DNA from: CALJTV01 sp034435835
GTDB taxonomy: Bacteria; Chloroflexota; Dehalococcoidia; GIF9; UBA5629
Direction: 5' to 3'
DNA: 14,621 bases
NCBI GenBank assembly: GCA_034435835.1
Contig: DAOTWF010000003.1
Location: 1-14,621, forward strand
Below the pieces are notes generated by a model. That model was given only the letters and a program-made list of their open reading frames with translations, did no database searches and had not been told where the DNA came from. This document shows, one piece after another, positions 7,054 through 14,314 of the stretch; position 1 is the stretch's first letter, and each line of letters opens with the position of its first letter. Made by a program: the position numbers and the translations under genes.

Positions 7054-7272
7054 ATGGACTTCGGTGGTTTTTGTGCCGGTCTGCCGACGGTGACCTGGTT
7101 CACCATACTGGCGGTGGTATGGACCATGCCCTGGAAAGGGGTTGCCCTGTGGCGGGCGGCGGGCAACAGGCACCTCTGGTGGTTCATCGCCATATTCATC
7201 CTCAACACCCTGGCGGTACTGGAGATCATCTACATATTCGCCTTCAGCCGCAAGAAGCCAGCCACTCCCTGA
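7054..7272 (+). CDS. DUF5652-type small membrane protein
   Basis: 72 aa with two predicted transmembrane helices (about 10-32 and 42-64), joined by a short basic loop carrying PWKGVALWRAA, and a basic C-terminal tail FSRKKPATP. The WKG-x-ALWRAA...NTL-x-x-LEI-x-Y pattern fits the DUF5652 family, whose function is not known. AGGAGGG lies eight to nine bases before the ATG, and only 20 bases separate it from the carrier gene, so it belongs to the decarboxylase transcript. It could be an accessory or assembly protein of the membrane complex; this is inference from position only. Confidence 0.7.
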   Translation: MDFGGFCAGLPTVTWFTILAVVWTMPWKGVALWRAAGNRHLWWFIAIFILNTLAVLEIIYIFAFSRKKPATP

Positions 7273-7326
7273 CCACGGCGGAGTAAACCCGACGGCTGGT
7301 GAAAACTCGCAGGCTAGAAAGGGGCA

Positions 7327-7713
7327 ATGAGGGCTTTCGCCGCGGAGATAGTTTTCTGGTTACACCTTGTTATCGTTCTTTTCTGGGTGGGACTGTTCTT
7401 CATACCGGTGGACTGGTGGCAGGGAAGGATCAGCTTCCACTTCTATTTCAGCCTGATGGTGATTTTACATCAGTTCGTATGGGGAGCCATCGTCATGCCC
7501 TGGACCAAAAGGTACCGCATGGTATGCATACTGACTACACTGATGCAGTCTCTGAGGGGATTCAAACTATCACAGCCTGAGAACTATAGCCACTCCTTCA
7601 CTGAAGAGTTGTTCGCCAGAGCCAGAATCAAAGTGCCTATGATGGTACCCACCGTCCTCACGCTGTCAATTGTAGCCGCTTCATTCACCCTGTACTTTCT
7701 CTACTGCTGGTGA
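7327..7713 (+). CDS. Unknown small integral membrane protein
   Basis: 128 aa with about four hydrophobic segments (around 5-27, 36-55, 64-77 and 103-126) and a polar, charged loop (about 78-102, including RGFKLSQPENYSHSF). AAAGGGG lies just before the ATG. It is the last gene of the plus-strand operon, 54 bases after the DUF5652 gene. The arrangement of an aromatic-rich first helix (VFWLHLVIVLFWVGLFF) recalls DUF2784-like membrane proteins, but I would not assign it. No catalytic motif is seen. Confidence 0.65.
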   Translation: MRAFAAEIVFWLHLVIVLFWVGLFFIPVDWWQGRISFHFYFSLMVILHQFVWGAIVMPWTKRYRMVCILTTLMQSLRGFKLSQPENYSHSFTEELFARARIKVPMMVPTVLTLSIVAASFTLYFLYCW

Positions 7714-7820
7714 GCATCGGGCGCATTTCGTTGAGCAATTGTCAGAATTGTTAACCTAATACTTTATATTCCCACGAATGATTACCCAAAATTATTGATT
7801 TCTATTCGCGGTGCTACTAT

Positions 7821-7835
7821 TGCTTCAACGAAGCA
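7821..7835. repeat. Perfect inverted repeat upstream of the HTH remnant
   Basis: TGCTTC-AAC-GAAGCA is a perfect 6-base inverted repeat with a 3-base centre, 22 bases before the presumed start of the HTH gene. It might be an operator for that regulator or a small RNA hairpin. The surrounding AT-rich stretch 7714-7857 has no other clear element. Confidence 0.35.
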
Positions 7836-7857
7836 CTTTCGTATTAGGGAGTATTGA

Positions 7858-8064
7858 ATACCTCTACTTGATGATTATTTGAACGTCGCTGAAGCTGCAG
7901 CTATCCTCGGCGTTCACTGAGAGACTGTCAAGCGTTTATGTCGTGAAGGACGCATTCCAGCGGAAAAAGTCCACAGGACGTGGTTGATTCATCGAAGTGC
8001 GCTCGAGCGATCTGCCTACGATTATGCCAAACCAGGGCGTGGGAAGAGAAAACGAATAGAGTAA
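7858..8064 (+). pseudogene. Excisionase/MerR-like HTH DNA-binding gene with lost start and in-frame TGA
   Basis: About 68 codons encode an excisionase-family (HTH_17-type) domain: LNVAEAAAILGVH, then a TGA where an arginine is expected, then ETVKRLCREGRIPAEKV and a basic tail. AGGGAG (7846-7851) sits six bases before an ATA at 7858, exactly where an ATG should be; there is no in-frame ATG. Both lesions are single transitions (ATG to ATA, CGA to TGA), while the rest of the domain is well preserved, suggesting recent inactivation. It ends 21 bases before the ATG of the hsdM remnant, so the two were probably one operon. Confidence 0.7.
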
Positions 8065-8085
8065 TATCTTCTGAATGGAGGTGGT

Positions 8086-8502
8086 ATGGCAAGAAGCAGG
8101 AACCTACGCGAGGCCTCTAAGTCAGCCAGAAAATCTAACGGTGCCAATCCGGGCTTCGAGGAGAAGATGTGGCAGATAGCAGACAAACTCCGCGGGCAAT
8201 GGATGCCGCCGAATACAAGCACGTCTTCTAGTGTTCCTCAAGTATATCTCTGATGCTTTTCAAGAGCGCTATGAGCAACTTGAGTTGTGGAGTTCGGACC
8301 CTAAAAGCATTTACTACACTAAGGAGCCGTCTGAACTCTACCAAGTTCTTCAGGATCGCGATAAATATAAATCAGAAAACACCCTCTGGGCGCCTAAGGA
8401 GGCGAGATGGGCTTATCTTCAATCTAGCGCGAAGCAACCGACCATCGGCAAGCTGATTGATGATGCCATGGACGCCATCGAGCGGGATAATCCCTCTTTG
8501 CA
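8086..8502 (+). pseudogene. hsdM: Frameshifted, truncated type I restriction-modification methylase subunit (hsdM)
   Basis: GGAGGTGG precedes the ATG at 8086. The first frame encodes a typical HsdM N-terminus (NPGFEEKMWQIADKLRG, about residues 21-37). A one-base loss near 8199 moves the next piece (MDAAEYKHV) to another frame, and a second deletion near 8226-8231 removes the usual VLGLI segment and shifts to a third frame with FLKYISDAFQERYEQL, KYKSENTLWAPKEARWAYL and AKQPTIGKLIDDAMDAIERD. Similarity ends at NPSL (near 8502); the frame then runs on in unrelated sequence to 8605. The S-adenosylmethionine-binding and NPPF catalytic motifs, which lie further downstream in the family, are missing, and no hsdS or hsdR is present. 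Confidence 0.88.
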
Positions 8503-8616
8503 TAGTCCGCCTCATTTTGTCCGCTCATGCGCTGAGCCCGTGTCCGCCACACAGTATTTTACCCCGCGAGTATTATGCCACATCTGGCCGGTGGCAGCCT
8601 CTTAGCAGAATTTGCA

Positions 8617-8645
8617 GAGGCGGGGCACACCGTGTGCCCCGCCTC
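8617..8645 (-). terminator. Strong GC hairpin behind dppA, no clear U tract
   Basis: A perfect 13-base stem (GAGGCGGGGCACA / TGTGCCCCGCCTC) with a CCG loop lies about 30 bases downstream of the dppA stop on the minus strand. The bases after it on the minus strand (TGCAAATTCTGC) do not form a T run, so it is not a textbook intrinsic terminator; it could be a transcript-end stabiliser. It also sits downstream of the hsdM remnant on the plus strand. Confidence 0.5.
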
Positions 8646-8676
8646 TTGCGGTTGGTGGTGGGGAAGGAGGTGTCCT

Positions 8677-10425
8677 TTACTTGCCTATCACTGCTTTCTT
8701 CATCTCCTGGTCGATCCAGATGTACTTGGCGAAGTTGCCCACGTTATAGTGTCCGATGGACGATTCGCCGTTGTAGTTCCGGACCCAGGGCCACCAGAAG
8801 CGGTAGCTGTAGCCAGCTGGTAGCTGGATGACATAAGCCTGGTCGAGCAGGTAGGGCATAAACTCGCGGTGTATCTGGTCGATCTTGTTCTCGTCGGGGA
8901 AGGCTGCCAGCATGTCCTGGCGTGTCTGTGCACATCTGGGGTCGTTGATATAGCTGCCGTTGGCGTAGCTCTGCGTGGTCCAGCTTATGCCTTTCCAGAA
9001 GGCGCCGATGCCCCCGTACCAGCCGTAGAGCATGTCGTCGTAGGCGCGCCTAATCGCTATGCCCTGGAATGTGGCATAGTCCTTGGGCTCTATCTCCAGT
9101 TCTACGCCTATCTTTGACCACATATCCTTCACCATCTGCAGGGGATCGAGGTAGGCGCGGTGGTTGTAGCAGATGATCTTTGCTTTGAAGCCGTTGGGAT
9201 AGCCAGCCTCAGCCAGGAGCTGCTTTGCCTTGTCCGGATGATATTCGAACAGCTCTTGCACCGAGCGGGGGAGCTGTTCTAGGGGCACATAGGCACCGCT
9301 ATATTCTTTTGCGTAGACGATGGGCCATTTCAGCAGGGTGCCCTCGCCGCCATAGTACTCATTCAGTATCTTCTTGTTGTCGATAGCCATGGAGAGCGCC
9401 CTTCTGACCCTGACGTCAGCGTAGGGCGAGTTCTTCTTATCGGTGCGCATGAAGATGACCGCCTGGGCATAATCATCAAGGTAGCGGATATACTTAAGTC
9501 GCGTGTCCTTCAAAAACTCCTGTGCCACCTCCCAGTCGCAGCTCAATATGTCGATATCGCCGGCACGGAAGAGGGCGTGCTGTGTTGATTCATCGGGGAC
9601 GACCAGCCACTTGACTTGGTCAATGTAGGGTAGTTGGTCACCCTTTCCCGGACCGATGGGGTTCTTCTCCCAGAAAGTGGGGTTGCGGCTGAGGATGGCA
9701 TGGCTCCCCCTCATATATTCGGTAAGCATGAAGGGTCCCGTGCCGACGCTGTTCTTCCAGTCGTTCATATTGCCGAACTGCTCCACAGCTTCCTTGGGGA
9801 AAATGCAGGCGTAGTCGTTCAGTATGGTGAAGAGATCGCCGATGATCATGTATTCGGGGTTAGTCTTGATCACCACGGTATAGGGGTCTGGTGTCGTTAT
9901 CTGGGTAGTCTCAGCAGCTTTGGGATAGGTCATCCTGAAATATGAAGTGGGCAAGGTGAGGTGGCGCTTGAGAGAGAAGACGACGTCATCGACGGTGACC
10001 TCGCGGCCATTTGCCGGCGGCTTGTTATGGAATTTCACCCCTTTACGCAGGCGCAAAATTACGGTGTCCTTGCCCTGAAGTTCAAAGCTTTCAGCTATGG
10101 AGCCAGCCTTGTGCTGCAGACGGTTGACGCCGGGGAGGAACCATTCGCACTCCTTGGTGCCGTAGCCTCCGGCATTGCCTTTGCTCCAGTCACCCTGCAC
10201 TATCTCGTCGTTGGTGAACTTCAGGAGATAGCAATTGGCATGGGGCACAATGGCATCATCGAACCCGTAGGTGTCCACGGTTGACACCACGTTAAGTGTG
10301 CCACCGTACTGGGGCTGTGCTTTTTCTACCACTATTGCTTCCTTCGGTCCTTTGGCACAACTACTAGCTACTAGCCCTGCGAGGAGCCCTATGATTACCA
10401 GGCTGATAATAAAGAGTCTTTTCAT
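8677..10425 (-). CDS. dppA: ABC importer substrate-binding lipoprotein, family 5 (dipeptide/oligopeptide type)
   Basis: 582 aa extracytoplasmic solute-binding protein of the DppA/OppA family. Residues 1-23 are a lipoprotein signal with VASSC at its end (predicted lipidated Cys23). The mature part shows the family layout: a YGGTLNVVS start (about 40), LRLRKGVKFHNKPP followed by VTVDDVVFSLKR (about 127-155), NSVGTGPFMLTEY (about 226-238), and YADVRVRRALSMAIDN (about 335-350). AGGAGG lies 11 bases before the ATG, a rather long gap. It is the last gene of the minus-strand transporter cluster, 147 bases after dppC. Family 5 proteins bind peptides but also nickel, opines and other small molecules; the ligand cannot be read from sequence. 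Confidence 0.9.
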   Translation of the reverse strand: MKRLFIISLVIIGLLAGLVASSCAKGPKEAIVVEKAQPQYGGTLNVVSTVDTYGFDDAIVPHANCYLLKFTNDEIVQGDWSKGNAGGYGTKECEWFLPGVNRLQHKAGSIAESFELQGKDTVILRLRKGVKFHNKPPANGREVTVDDVVFSLKRHLTLPTSYFRMTYPKAAETTQITTPDPYTVVIKTNPEYMIIGDLFTILNDYACIFPKEAVEQFGNMNDWKNSVGTGPFMLTEYMRGSHAILSRNPTFWEKNPIGPGKGDQLPYIDQVKWLVVPDESTQHALFRAGDIDILSCDWEVAQEFLKDTRLKYIRYLDDYAQAVIFMRTDKKNSPYADVRVRRALSMAIDNKKILNEYYGGEGTLLKWPIVYAKEYSGAYVPLEQLPRSVQELFEYHPDKAKQLLAEAGYPNGFKAKIICYNHRAYLDPLQMVKDMWSKIGVELEIEPKDYATFQGIAIRRAYDDMLYGWYGGIGAFWKGISWTTQSYANGSYINDPRCAQTRQDMLAAFPDENKIDQIHREFMPYLLDQAYVIQLPAGYSYRFWWPWVRNYNGESSIGHYNVGNFAKYIWIDQEMKKAVIGK

Positions 10426-10572
10426 TCGATGTTGTACCTCCTGTTGCTTTGTTTTTCACAATCGCTCCTGTGTTTATCTATCCACCTTATTCGTATAACC
10501 TTCTTTTGCTCTTATATATTGCCCACCTCCTTTCGCTATGTGCTTAAGACCGCCTGTGTACCAACAGGTGCT

Positions 10573-11526
10573 CTATGGCATCGTGTCCATTTTCGCCCAT
10601 TTGGGCAGCTTTCTCTTTGAGGCATCGTACCTCCCCAAGCCGCCCCTGAGTCTGGGATCGAGGAGGTCGCGGACGGCATCACCGAGCATGTTGATGCCGT
10701 ACACCACGATTGCCAGGAAAAGCCCTGGCCAAACGGCGAGGTGGGGTGCTAGCAGCATGTAGCGGCGACCGGCTTCACTGAGCATACCTCCCCAGCTCGG
10801 TGTTGGCGGCGGGATGCCGAAGCCCAAGAAGCTGATGGTGGCTTCAGTGAGGATGGCAGAACCCATAGTGATGGTAAAGAGAACTATAATGGGTGCCGTT
10901 ACGTTGGGCAGGACGTGCTTCCACAGTATCCTGCCCGTCTTGCAGCCGATGGCTTTTGCCGCCTCGAAGTAGGTATTGGAGCGGATGCCGATGGTGGCAC
11001 CGCGGACTATGCGGGATTGACCGATGCCGAACAAAAGCCCTAGGACGATGATGACCTGGACCATCCCGGGACCGGTGACTGCTATGAGGGTAAGAATGAG
11101 GAAGAGCGGCGGTATGCACAGCCAGGCATCCACAAACCGCTGTACTACGAGGTCGAGCTTACCCCCGATGAAGCCACAGATAACTCCGATGAGAGTGGAC
11201 AGCACCGTGGCTATGGCTGAGACGCTGAGCCCGACGATCACCGACACTCGAGCGCCGTAGATGATGCGGCTGAAAAGGTCCCTTCCGAGCTGGTCGCAGC
11301 CGAGGGGGTGTTCTGCGGATGGTCCCGAAAGCCGGGGACAGACGGAGGTGTCGTTATACTGGTAGGGTGCCAGCAGTGGGGCGAGCACGCCGACAAGCAG
11401 CAGTGCCAGCACGATGACCCCGCCTACGGTGCCCAGCGGCTTCTCCTTGACCAGCCGTATGAGCAGGTCTGCCCAGAATGAGCGCGTCCCTGCTTCCCTT
11501 TCTGCTGTAGCTTCAGCCTGTGCCAT
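10573..11526 (-). CDS. dppC: ABC importer permease, DppC/OppC type
   Basis: 317 aa. A polar N-terminal segment is followed by a first helix (about 34-55) and five further membrane segments. The ATPase-contacting EAA loop is visible as YFEAAKAIGCKTGRILWKHV, and HPLGCDQLGRDLFSRIIYGA (about 94-113) is a hallmark of the DppC/OppC permeases. The ATG overlaps the stop of dppB by one base (TAATG), a sign of translational coupling. With dppB it forms the transmembrane channel of the importer. No ATPase gene (dppD/dppF) is present in this window. Confidence 0.92.
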   Translation of the reverse strand: MAQAEATAEREAGTRSFWADLLIRLVKEKPLGTVGGVIVLALLLVGVLAPLLAPYQYNDTSVCPRLSGPSAEHPLGCDQLGRDLFSRIIYGARVSVIVGLSVSAIATVLSTLIGVICGFIGGKLDLVVQRFVDAWLCIPPLFLILTLIAVTGPGMVQVIIVLGLLFGIGQSRIVRGATIGIRSNTYFEAAKAIGCKTGRILWKHVLPNVTAPIIVLFTITMGSAILTEATISFLGFGIPPPTPSWGGMLSEAGRRYMLLAPHLAVWPGLFLAIVVYGINMLGDAVRDLLDPRLRGGLGRYDASKRKLPKWAKMDTMP

Positions 11527-12482
11527 TATGTGTAATGCACCCTCGGATCCAGATAAGCGTAAGCGACATCGACCGCCAGATTACAGAGCATGATAAATGC
11601 AGCGACCACCAGGTTCACCGCCGAGATAATGGGGTAGTCTCTCTGGAACAGTGCGTCCACAAAGTACCTGCCTATTCCGGGTAAGCCGAAAATCGCCTCG
11701 ATGATTACGGCTCCGCTTACGAGGATGGGCAATTGCAACCCGATTATGGTGACCACAGGGATGAGGGCGTTTTTCAGGGCGTGTCTGTAGATGACTACCT
11801 GTTCTTTCAGCCCCTTCGCCCAGGCTGTGCGGATATAGTCCTGCTTCAGTACCTCCAGCATCATGGTGCGTGTCATCCTCATGGTTGTCCCTGACATGAC
11901 CATGCCCATCAGCACCGCTGGGATAATGAACTGCTGCAGGTTACCTATGGGGTCGCGGGTGAATGGAATGACCGGGAGGTGTGGTGTCCAGCCGAACAGG
12001 ATGGAGGGGTAGACGACGACCAGGGTTGCCAGCCAGAATGATGGCACGCTGATACAGAAAATAGCCACGCTGCGGCCTATGTAGTCGCCGATGCTGTCCT
12101 GGCGTATGGCGGAGAAAATGCCCACCGGAAGTGCTATCAGCAGACCTATGACTATCGCCAGGATTCCCAGTTCGATGGATACGGGCAATCTTACCAGGAA
12201 TTCGTCGCTGATGCTGTGCTGATTCCACAGAGATTTACCCAAGTCGCCTTTGAGCACGCCGCCCAGCCATCGGAAGTACTGGATATAGATGGGCACATCG
12301 AGCCCGAGGTTATGCTTGATAGTCTGGATGGTCGCCTCCAGGTTTTCAGCCTCGCCCGACTGGGCTGCCATCATCTCGATAACGTTTCCGGGGATGAACC
12401 TTACGGCGCTGAAGACGATGAGAGTGACGATAAGCAAAGTAGGGATGAACAGTAACAAGCGCCTGATGATATAAGCCCTCAT
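11526..12482 (-). CDS. dppB: ABC importer permease, DppB/OppB type
   Basis: 318 aa with six predicted membrane helices. It starts MRAYIIRRLLLFIPTLL, typical of DppB; the segment GDLGKSLWNQHSISDEFLVR (about 79-98) and the EAA loop DYIRTAWAKGL with HALKNALIP (about 217-243) are family hallmarks, as is IFGLPGIGRYFVDAL near the C-terminus. A weak AGGA site precedes the ATG. It lies 118 bases after gntR on the same strand, so it may share the regulator's transcript. It pairs with DppC to form the membrane channel. Confidence 0.92.
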   Translation of the reverse strand: MRAYIIRRLLLFIPTLLIVTLIVFSAVRFIPGNVIEMMAAQSGEAENLEATIQTIKHNLGLDVPIYIQYFRWLGGVLKGDLGKSLWNQHSISDEFLVRLPVSIELGILAIVIGLLIALPVGIFSAIRQDSIGDYIGRSVAIFCISVPSFWLATLVVVYPSILFGWTPHLPVIPFTRDPIGNLQQFIIPAVLMGMVMSGTTMRMTRTMMLEVLKQDYIRTAWAKGLKEQVVIYRHALKNALIPVVTIIGLQLPILVSGAVIIEAIFGLPGIGRYFVDALFQRDYPIISAVNLVVAAFIMLCNLAVDVAYAYLDPRVHYT

Positions 12483-12600
12483 TTTATCGTCCTAGCCTGA
12501 GCATATTTAATCGCAGCCAGCCCTCATATTGCTTTGCCGACCGATAGCCTACAGATATGTTCAATGCTTTTTATGCTCTAAATACAGGCAACCCTGATTC

Positions 12601-13302
12601 TTATAGAAAGACCCGGTAGAACCTGTACAAAGTCTCAAGGTGCAAGCGGACTGCTTTTTCCGCTTTAGTTTTATTTCTCTGTTTTACCGCCTCCAGTATC
12701 CTGTAGTGCTGGCGCCGGAACTCCAGCAGGTCTTCGTACCTGAAGAAGCGGCTGATACGCTTCAGCCGGTCGAGCTGCCGCAGGCTCTCTATATTGGCTA
12801 TCAGCAGCTTATTCCCTGATGCGTTATAGAATTCCTGATGGAAGAGGTTGTTCCAGCGGAAGAGCCTGTTCCAGCCTTCGTCATACAGCTTGTCCTGAGC
12901 AAGTCCGCTGGCTTTCAAATTTGCGAAGTCCTTGTCCCAGTTGGCAAGGTACTGTGCGGCGCGGTCAATACTTTCCTGGGTCGCCCGGTCACAAACCATC
13001 CTGATGGCTGCGACCTCCAGCACCTCCCTCAGCTCCAAGATATTTTTAATATCCTCGGGGGCGTGATAGACCACAAAATAGCCAGCATGGTCGCGCTTGA
13101 TGACATACCCACTTGTTTCAAGCTGCCTCAGTGCCTCGCGGACTGGTGTCCTGCTGACCCCAAGCTGTTTGGCTAGTTCTGCCTCAACCAGCCTCTGGTC
13201 GGGGCGGAAAACTCCGTCCAGAATGTTGCGCTCGATGACGCTCTTCGCCATTTCCACAAGGTTGTGCTCGGACCCTCTGTTTTTCCTTTGCCCCGTAACC
13301 AT
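12601..13302 (-). CDS. GntR-family transcriptional regulator, FCD (FadR) subfamily
   Basis: 233 aa. Residues about 15-80 are a winged helix-turn-helix (RLVEAELAKQLGVSRTPVRE, then ALRQLETSGYV). Residues about 90-225 form the all-helical FCD ligand domain; conserved pieces are LELREVLEVAAIRM, FHQEFYNASGN and the late histidines in QHYRILEAV and RLHLETL. In the usual D-x-x-x-H metal-ligand pair the Asp position is Asn here (NNLFH), so metal binding may be weaker or absent. The ATG at 13300-13302 lacks a good ribosome site; an internal ATG at codon 18 is an alternative. It is divergent from the BKACE gene and upstream of dppB. By family habit it should repress neighbouring genes and release DNA on binding a small organic acid. 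Confidence 0.9.
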   Translation of the reverse strand: MVTGQRKNRGSEHNLVEMAKSVIERNILDGVFRPDQRLVEAELAKQLGVSRTPVREALRQLETSGYVIKRDHAGYFVVYHAPEDIKNILELREVLEVAAIRMVCDRATQESIDRAAQYLANWDKDFANLKASGLAQDKLYDEGWNRLFRWNNLFHQEFYNASGNKLLIANIESLRQLDRLKRISRFFRYEDLLEFRRQHYRILEAVKQRNKTKAEKAVRLHLETLYRFYRVFL

Positions 13303-13311
13303 CGTGACTAC

Positions 13312-13341
13312 TTGACAGCCGCCCCGATTGTTGCATACAAT
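13312..13341 (+). promoter_or_regulatory. Sigma70-type promoter of the BKACE gene
   Basis: A perfect TTGACA (13312-13317) is followed after 18 bases by TACAAT (13336-13341, 5/6 to consensus). Transcription would start near 13348, giving a leader of about 80 bases before the BKACE ATG at 13431. The -35 box lies only about 10 bases outside the gntR start codon, so expression of the two divergent genes may interfere or be coregulated. Confidence 0.55.
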
Positions 13342-13364
13342 TTGGTATGCTATTTTGTATACAT
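13331..13364. promoter_or_regulatory. Row of GntR-type operator elements
   Basis: Three related elements with GTAT/ATAC cores lie side by side: TTGCATACAA (13331-13340), TTGGTATGCT (13342-13351) and TTGTATACAT (13355-13364, containing the perfect 8-base palindrome TGTATACA). Their centres are about 11 and 13 bases apart, close to one helical turn. FadR-type GntR proteins commonly bind short palindromes of the kind T-G-G/T-T-A/N...A-C-C/A-A. The first overlaps the -10 box and the second the predicted start site, as expected for repression. Confidence 0.5.
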
Positions 13365-13430
13365 CATAACCGTTCGATGTCAGTTTGTCAAGGACTTACG
13401 GTACGATTTTTGCGAATATAAGGAGGTGTC

Positions 13431-14306
13431 ATGGCAGACAAGGTGATCATCACTGCAGCCCTAGCTGGCTCGGGCGTTTTCAAGAACCAGAACCCGGCGG
13501 TCCCCTATACGCCTGAGGAATTTGCCGAGGAGGCGCATAAGGCATACAAGTCCGGTGCCGCCATGGTCCATGTGCACGGGCGTGAGGCAAAAACCGGGCT
13601 GCCCACCTGCGATGTAGAGACTGTAAAGACAATCTACGACGCCATCAAGCAGAAGACCCCAGAGCTGATCGTCCAGATAACATCTTCGGTGGGTGACACC
13701 CCGGAGGCTAGGTTGGCGCCCATCATTGCCCTCAAGCCTGAGTCGGCCTCGCTGAACACTGCTACCATGAACTTCAGCTATCTGGATAGAAAGACAGGAC
13801 AGATCGTCTTTGACAGTGTGTTCACCAACACCTTCACCATGCTGCAGGACTTTGGCAGGAAGATGGAGGAGCTGGGTGTGAAGCCGGAGATAGAAATATA
13901 CGACATCGGCGGATTTGACAACTGGCTGCTCATCTCAAAGCAGGGGTTCTTCAGCACCCCATACAACCTTGACTTCGTCTGGAGCGTTGCTGGCGGTCAG
14001 AAGTTTAGACCAGTTATCTTTGCCACCCTGGTGGAGATGCTGCCGCCGGACTCCAACTTCACCACCTGTGGGATAGGGGTAGACCAGTTCCCGGCGATCA
14101 CCCAGTCGTGCCTGCTGGGGGGGCACATGCGTGTAGGCTTGGAGGACAACATCCGCCTGCCCAATGGGGAACTGGCGAGGGGTAGCTGGGAGCAGGTGGA
14201 ATGGGCGGTGAAGATCGCTCAATGTCTGGGCAGGGAACCGGCGACCCCCGATGAAGCCAGGGAGATACTGGGGATAAGGAAAGCTGGCACCGGTTCCGAG
14301 AAATAG
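13431..14306 (+). CDS. Beta-keto acid cleavage enzyme (BKACE, DUF849; Kce-like)
   Basis: 291 aa (beta/alpha)8 enzyme of the BKACE family. Family members use acetyl-CoA to split a beta-keto acid into acetoacetate and a new CoA ester; the founding member Kce acts on 3-keto-5-aminohexanoate in lysine fermentation. The zinc ligands are present: His47 and His49 in VHVHGRE, and Glu238 in the signature GGHMRVGLEDN, with Arg234 and Asp239 at the expected spacing. The segment QITSSVGD and the SLNTATMNF strand fit the substrate pocket. After the H-x-H the usual RD is RE, a small variation. AAGGAGGTG lies six or seven bases before the ATG. It is divergent from gntR and the transporter genes. The substrate side chain cannot be deduced. 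Confidence 0.92.
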   Translation: MADKVIITAALAGSGVFKNQNPAVPYTPEEFAEEAHKAYKSGAAMVHVHGREAKTGLPTCDVETVKTIYDAIKQKTPELIVQITSSVGDTPEARLAPIIALKPESASLNTATMNFSYLDRKTGQIVFDSVFTNTFTMLQDFGRKMEELGVKPEIEIYDIGGFDNWLLISKQGFFSTPYNLDFVWSVAGGQKFRPVIFATLVEMLPPDSNFTTCGIGVDQFPAITQSCLLGGHMRVGLEDNIRLPNGELARGSWEQVEWAVKIAQCLGREPATPDEAREILGIRKAGTGSEK

Positions 14307-14314
14307 AGAGTAGG

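Noticed and set aside
10426..10572. Possible leader peptide or operator between dppC and dppA
   Set aside because: There are AGGAG sites and a small imperfect inverted repeat (CCTGT...ACAGG), but no ORF or element strong enough to support.
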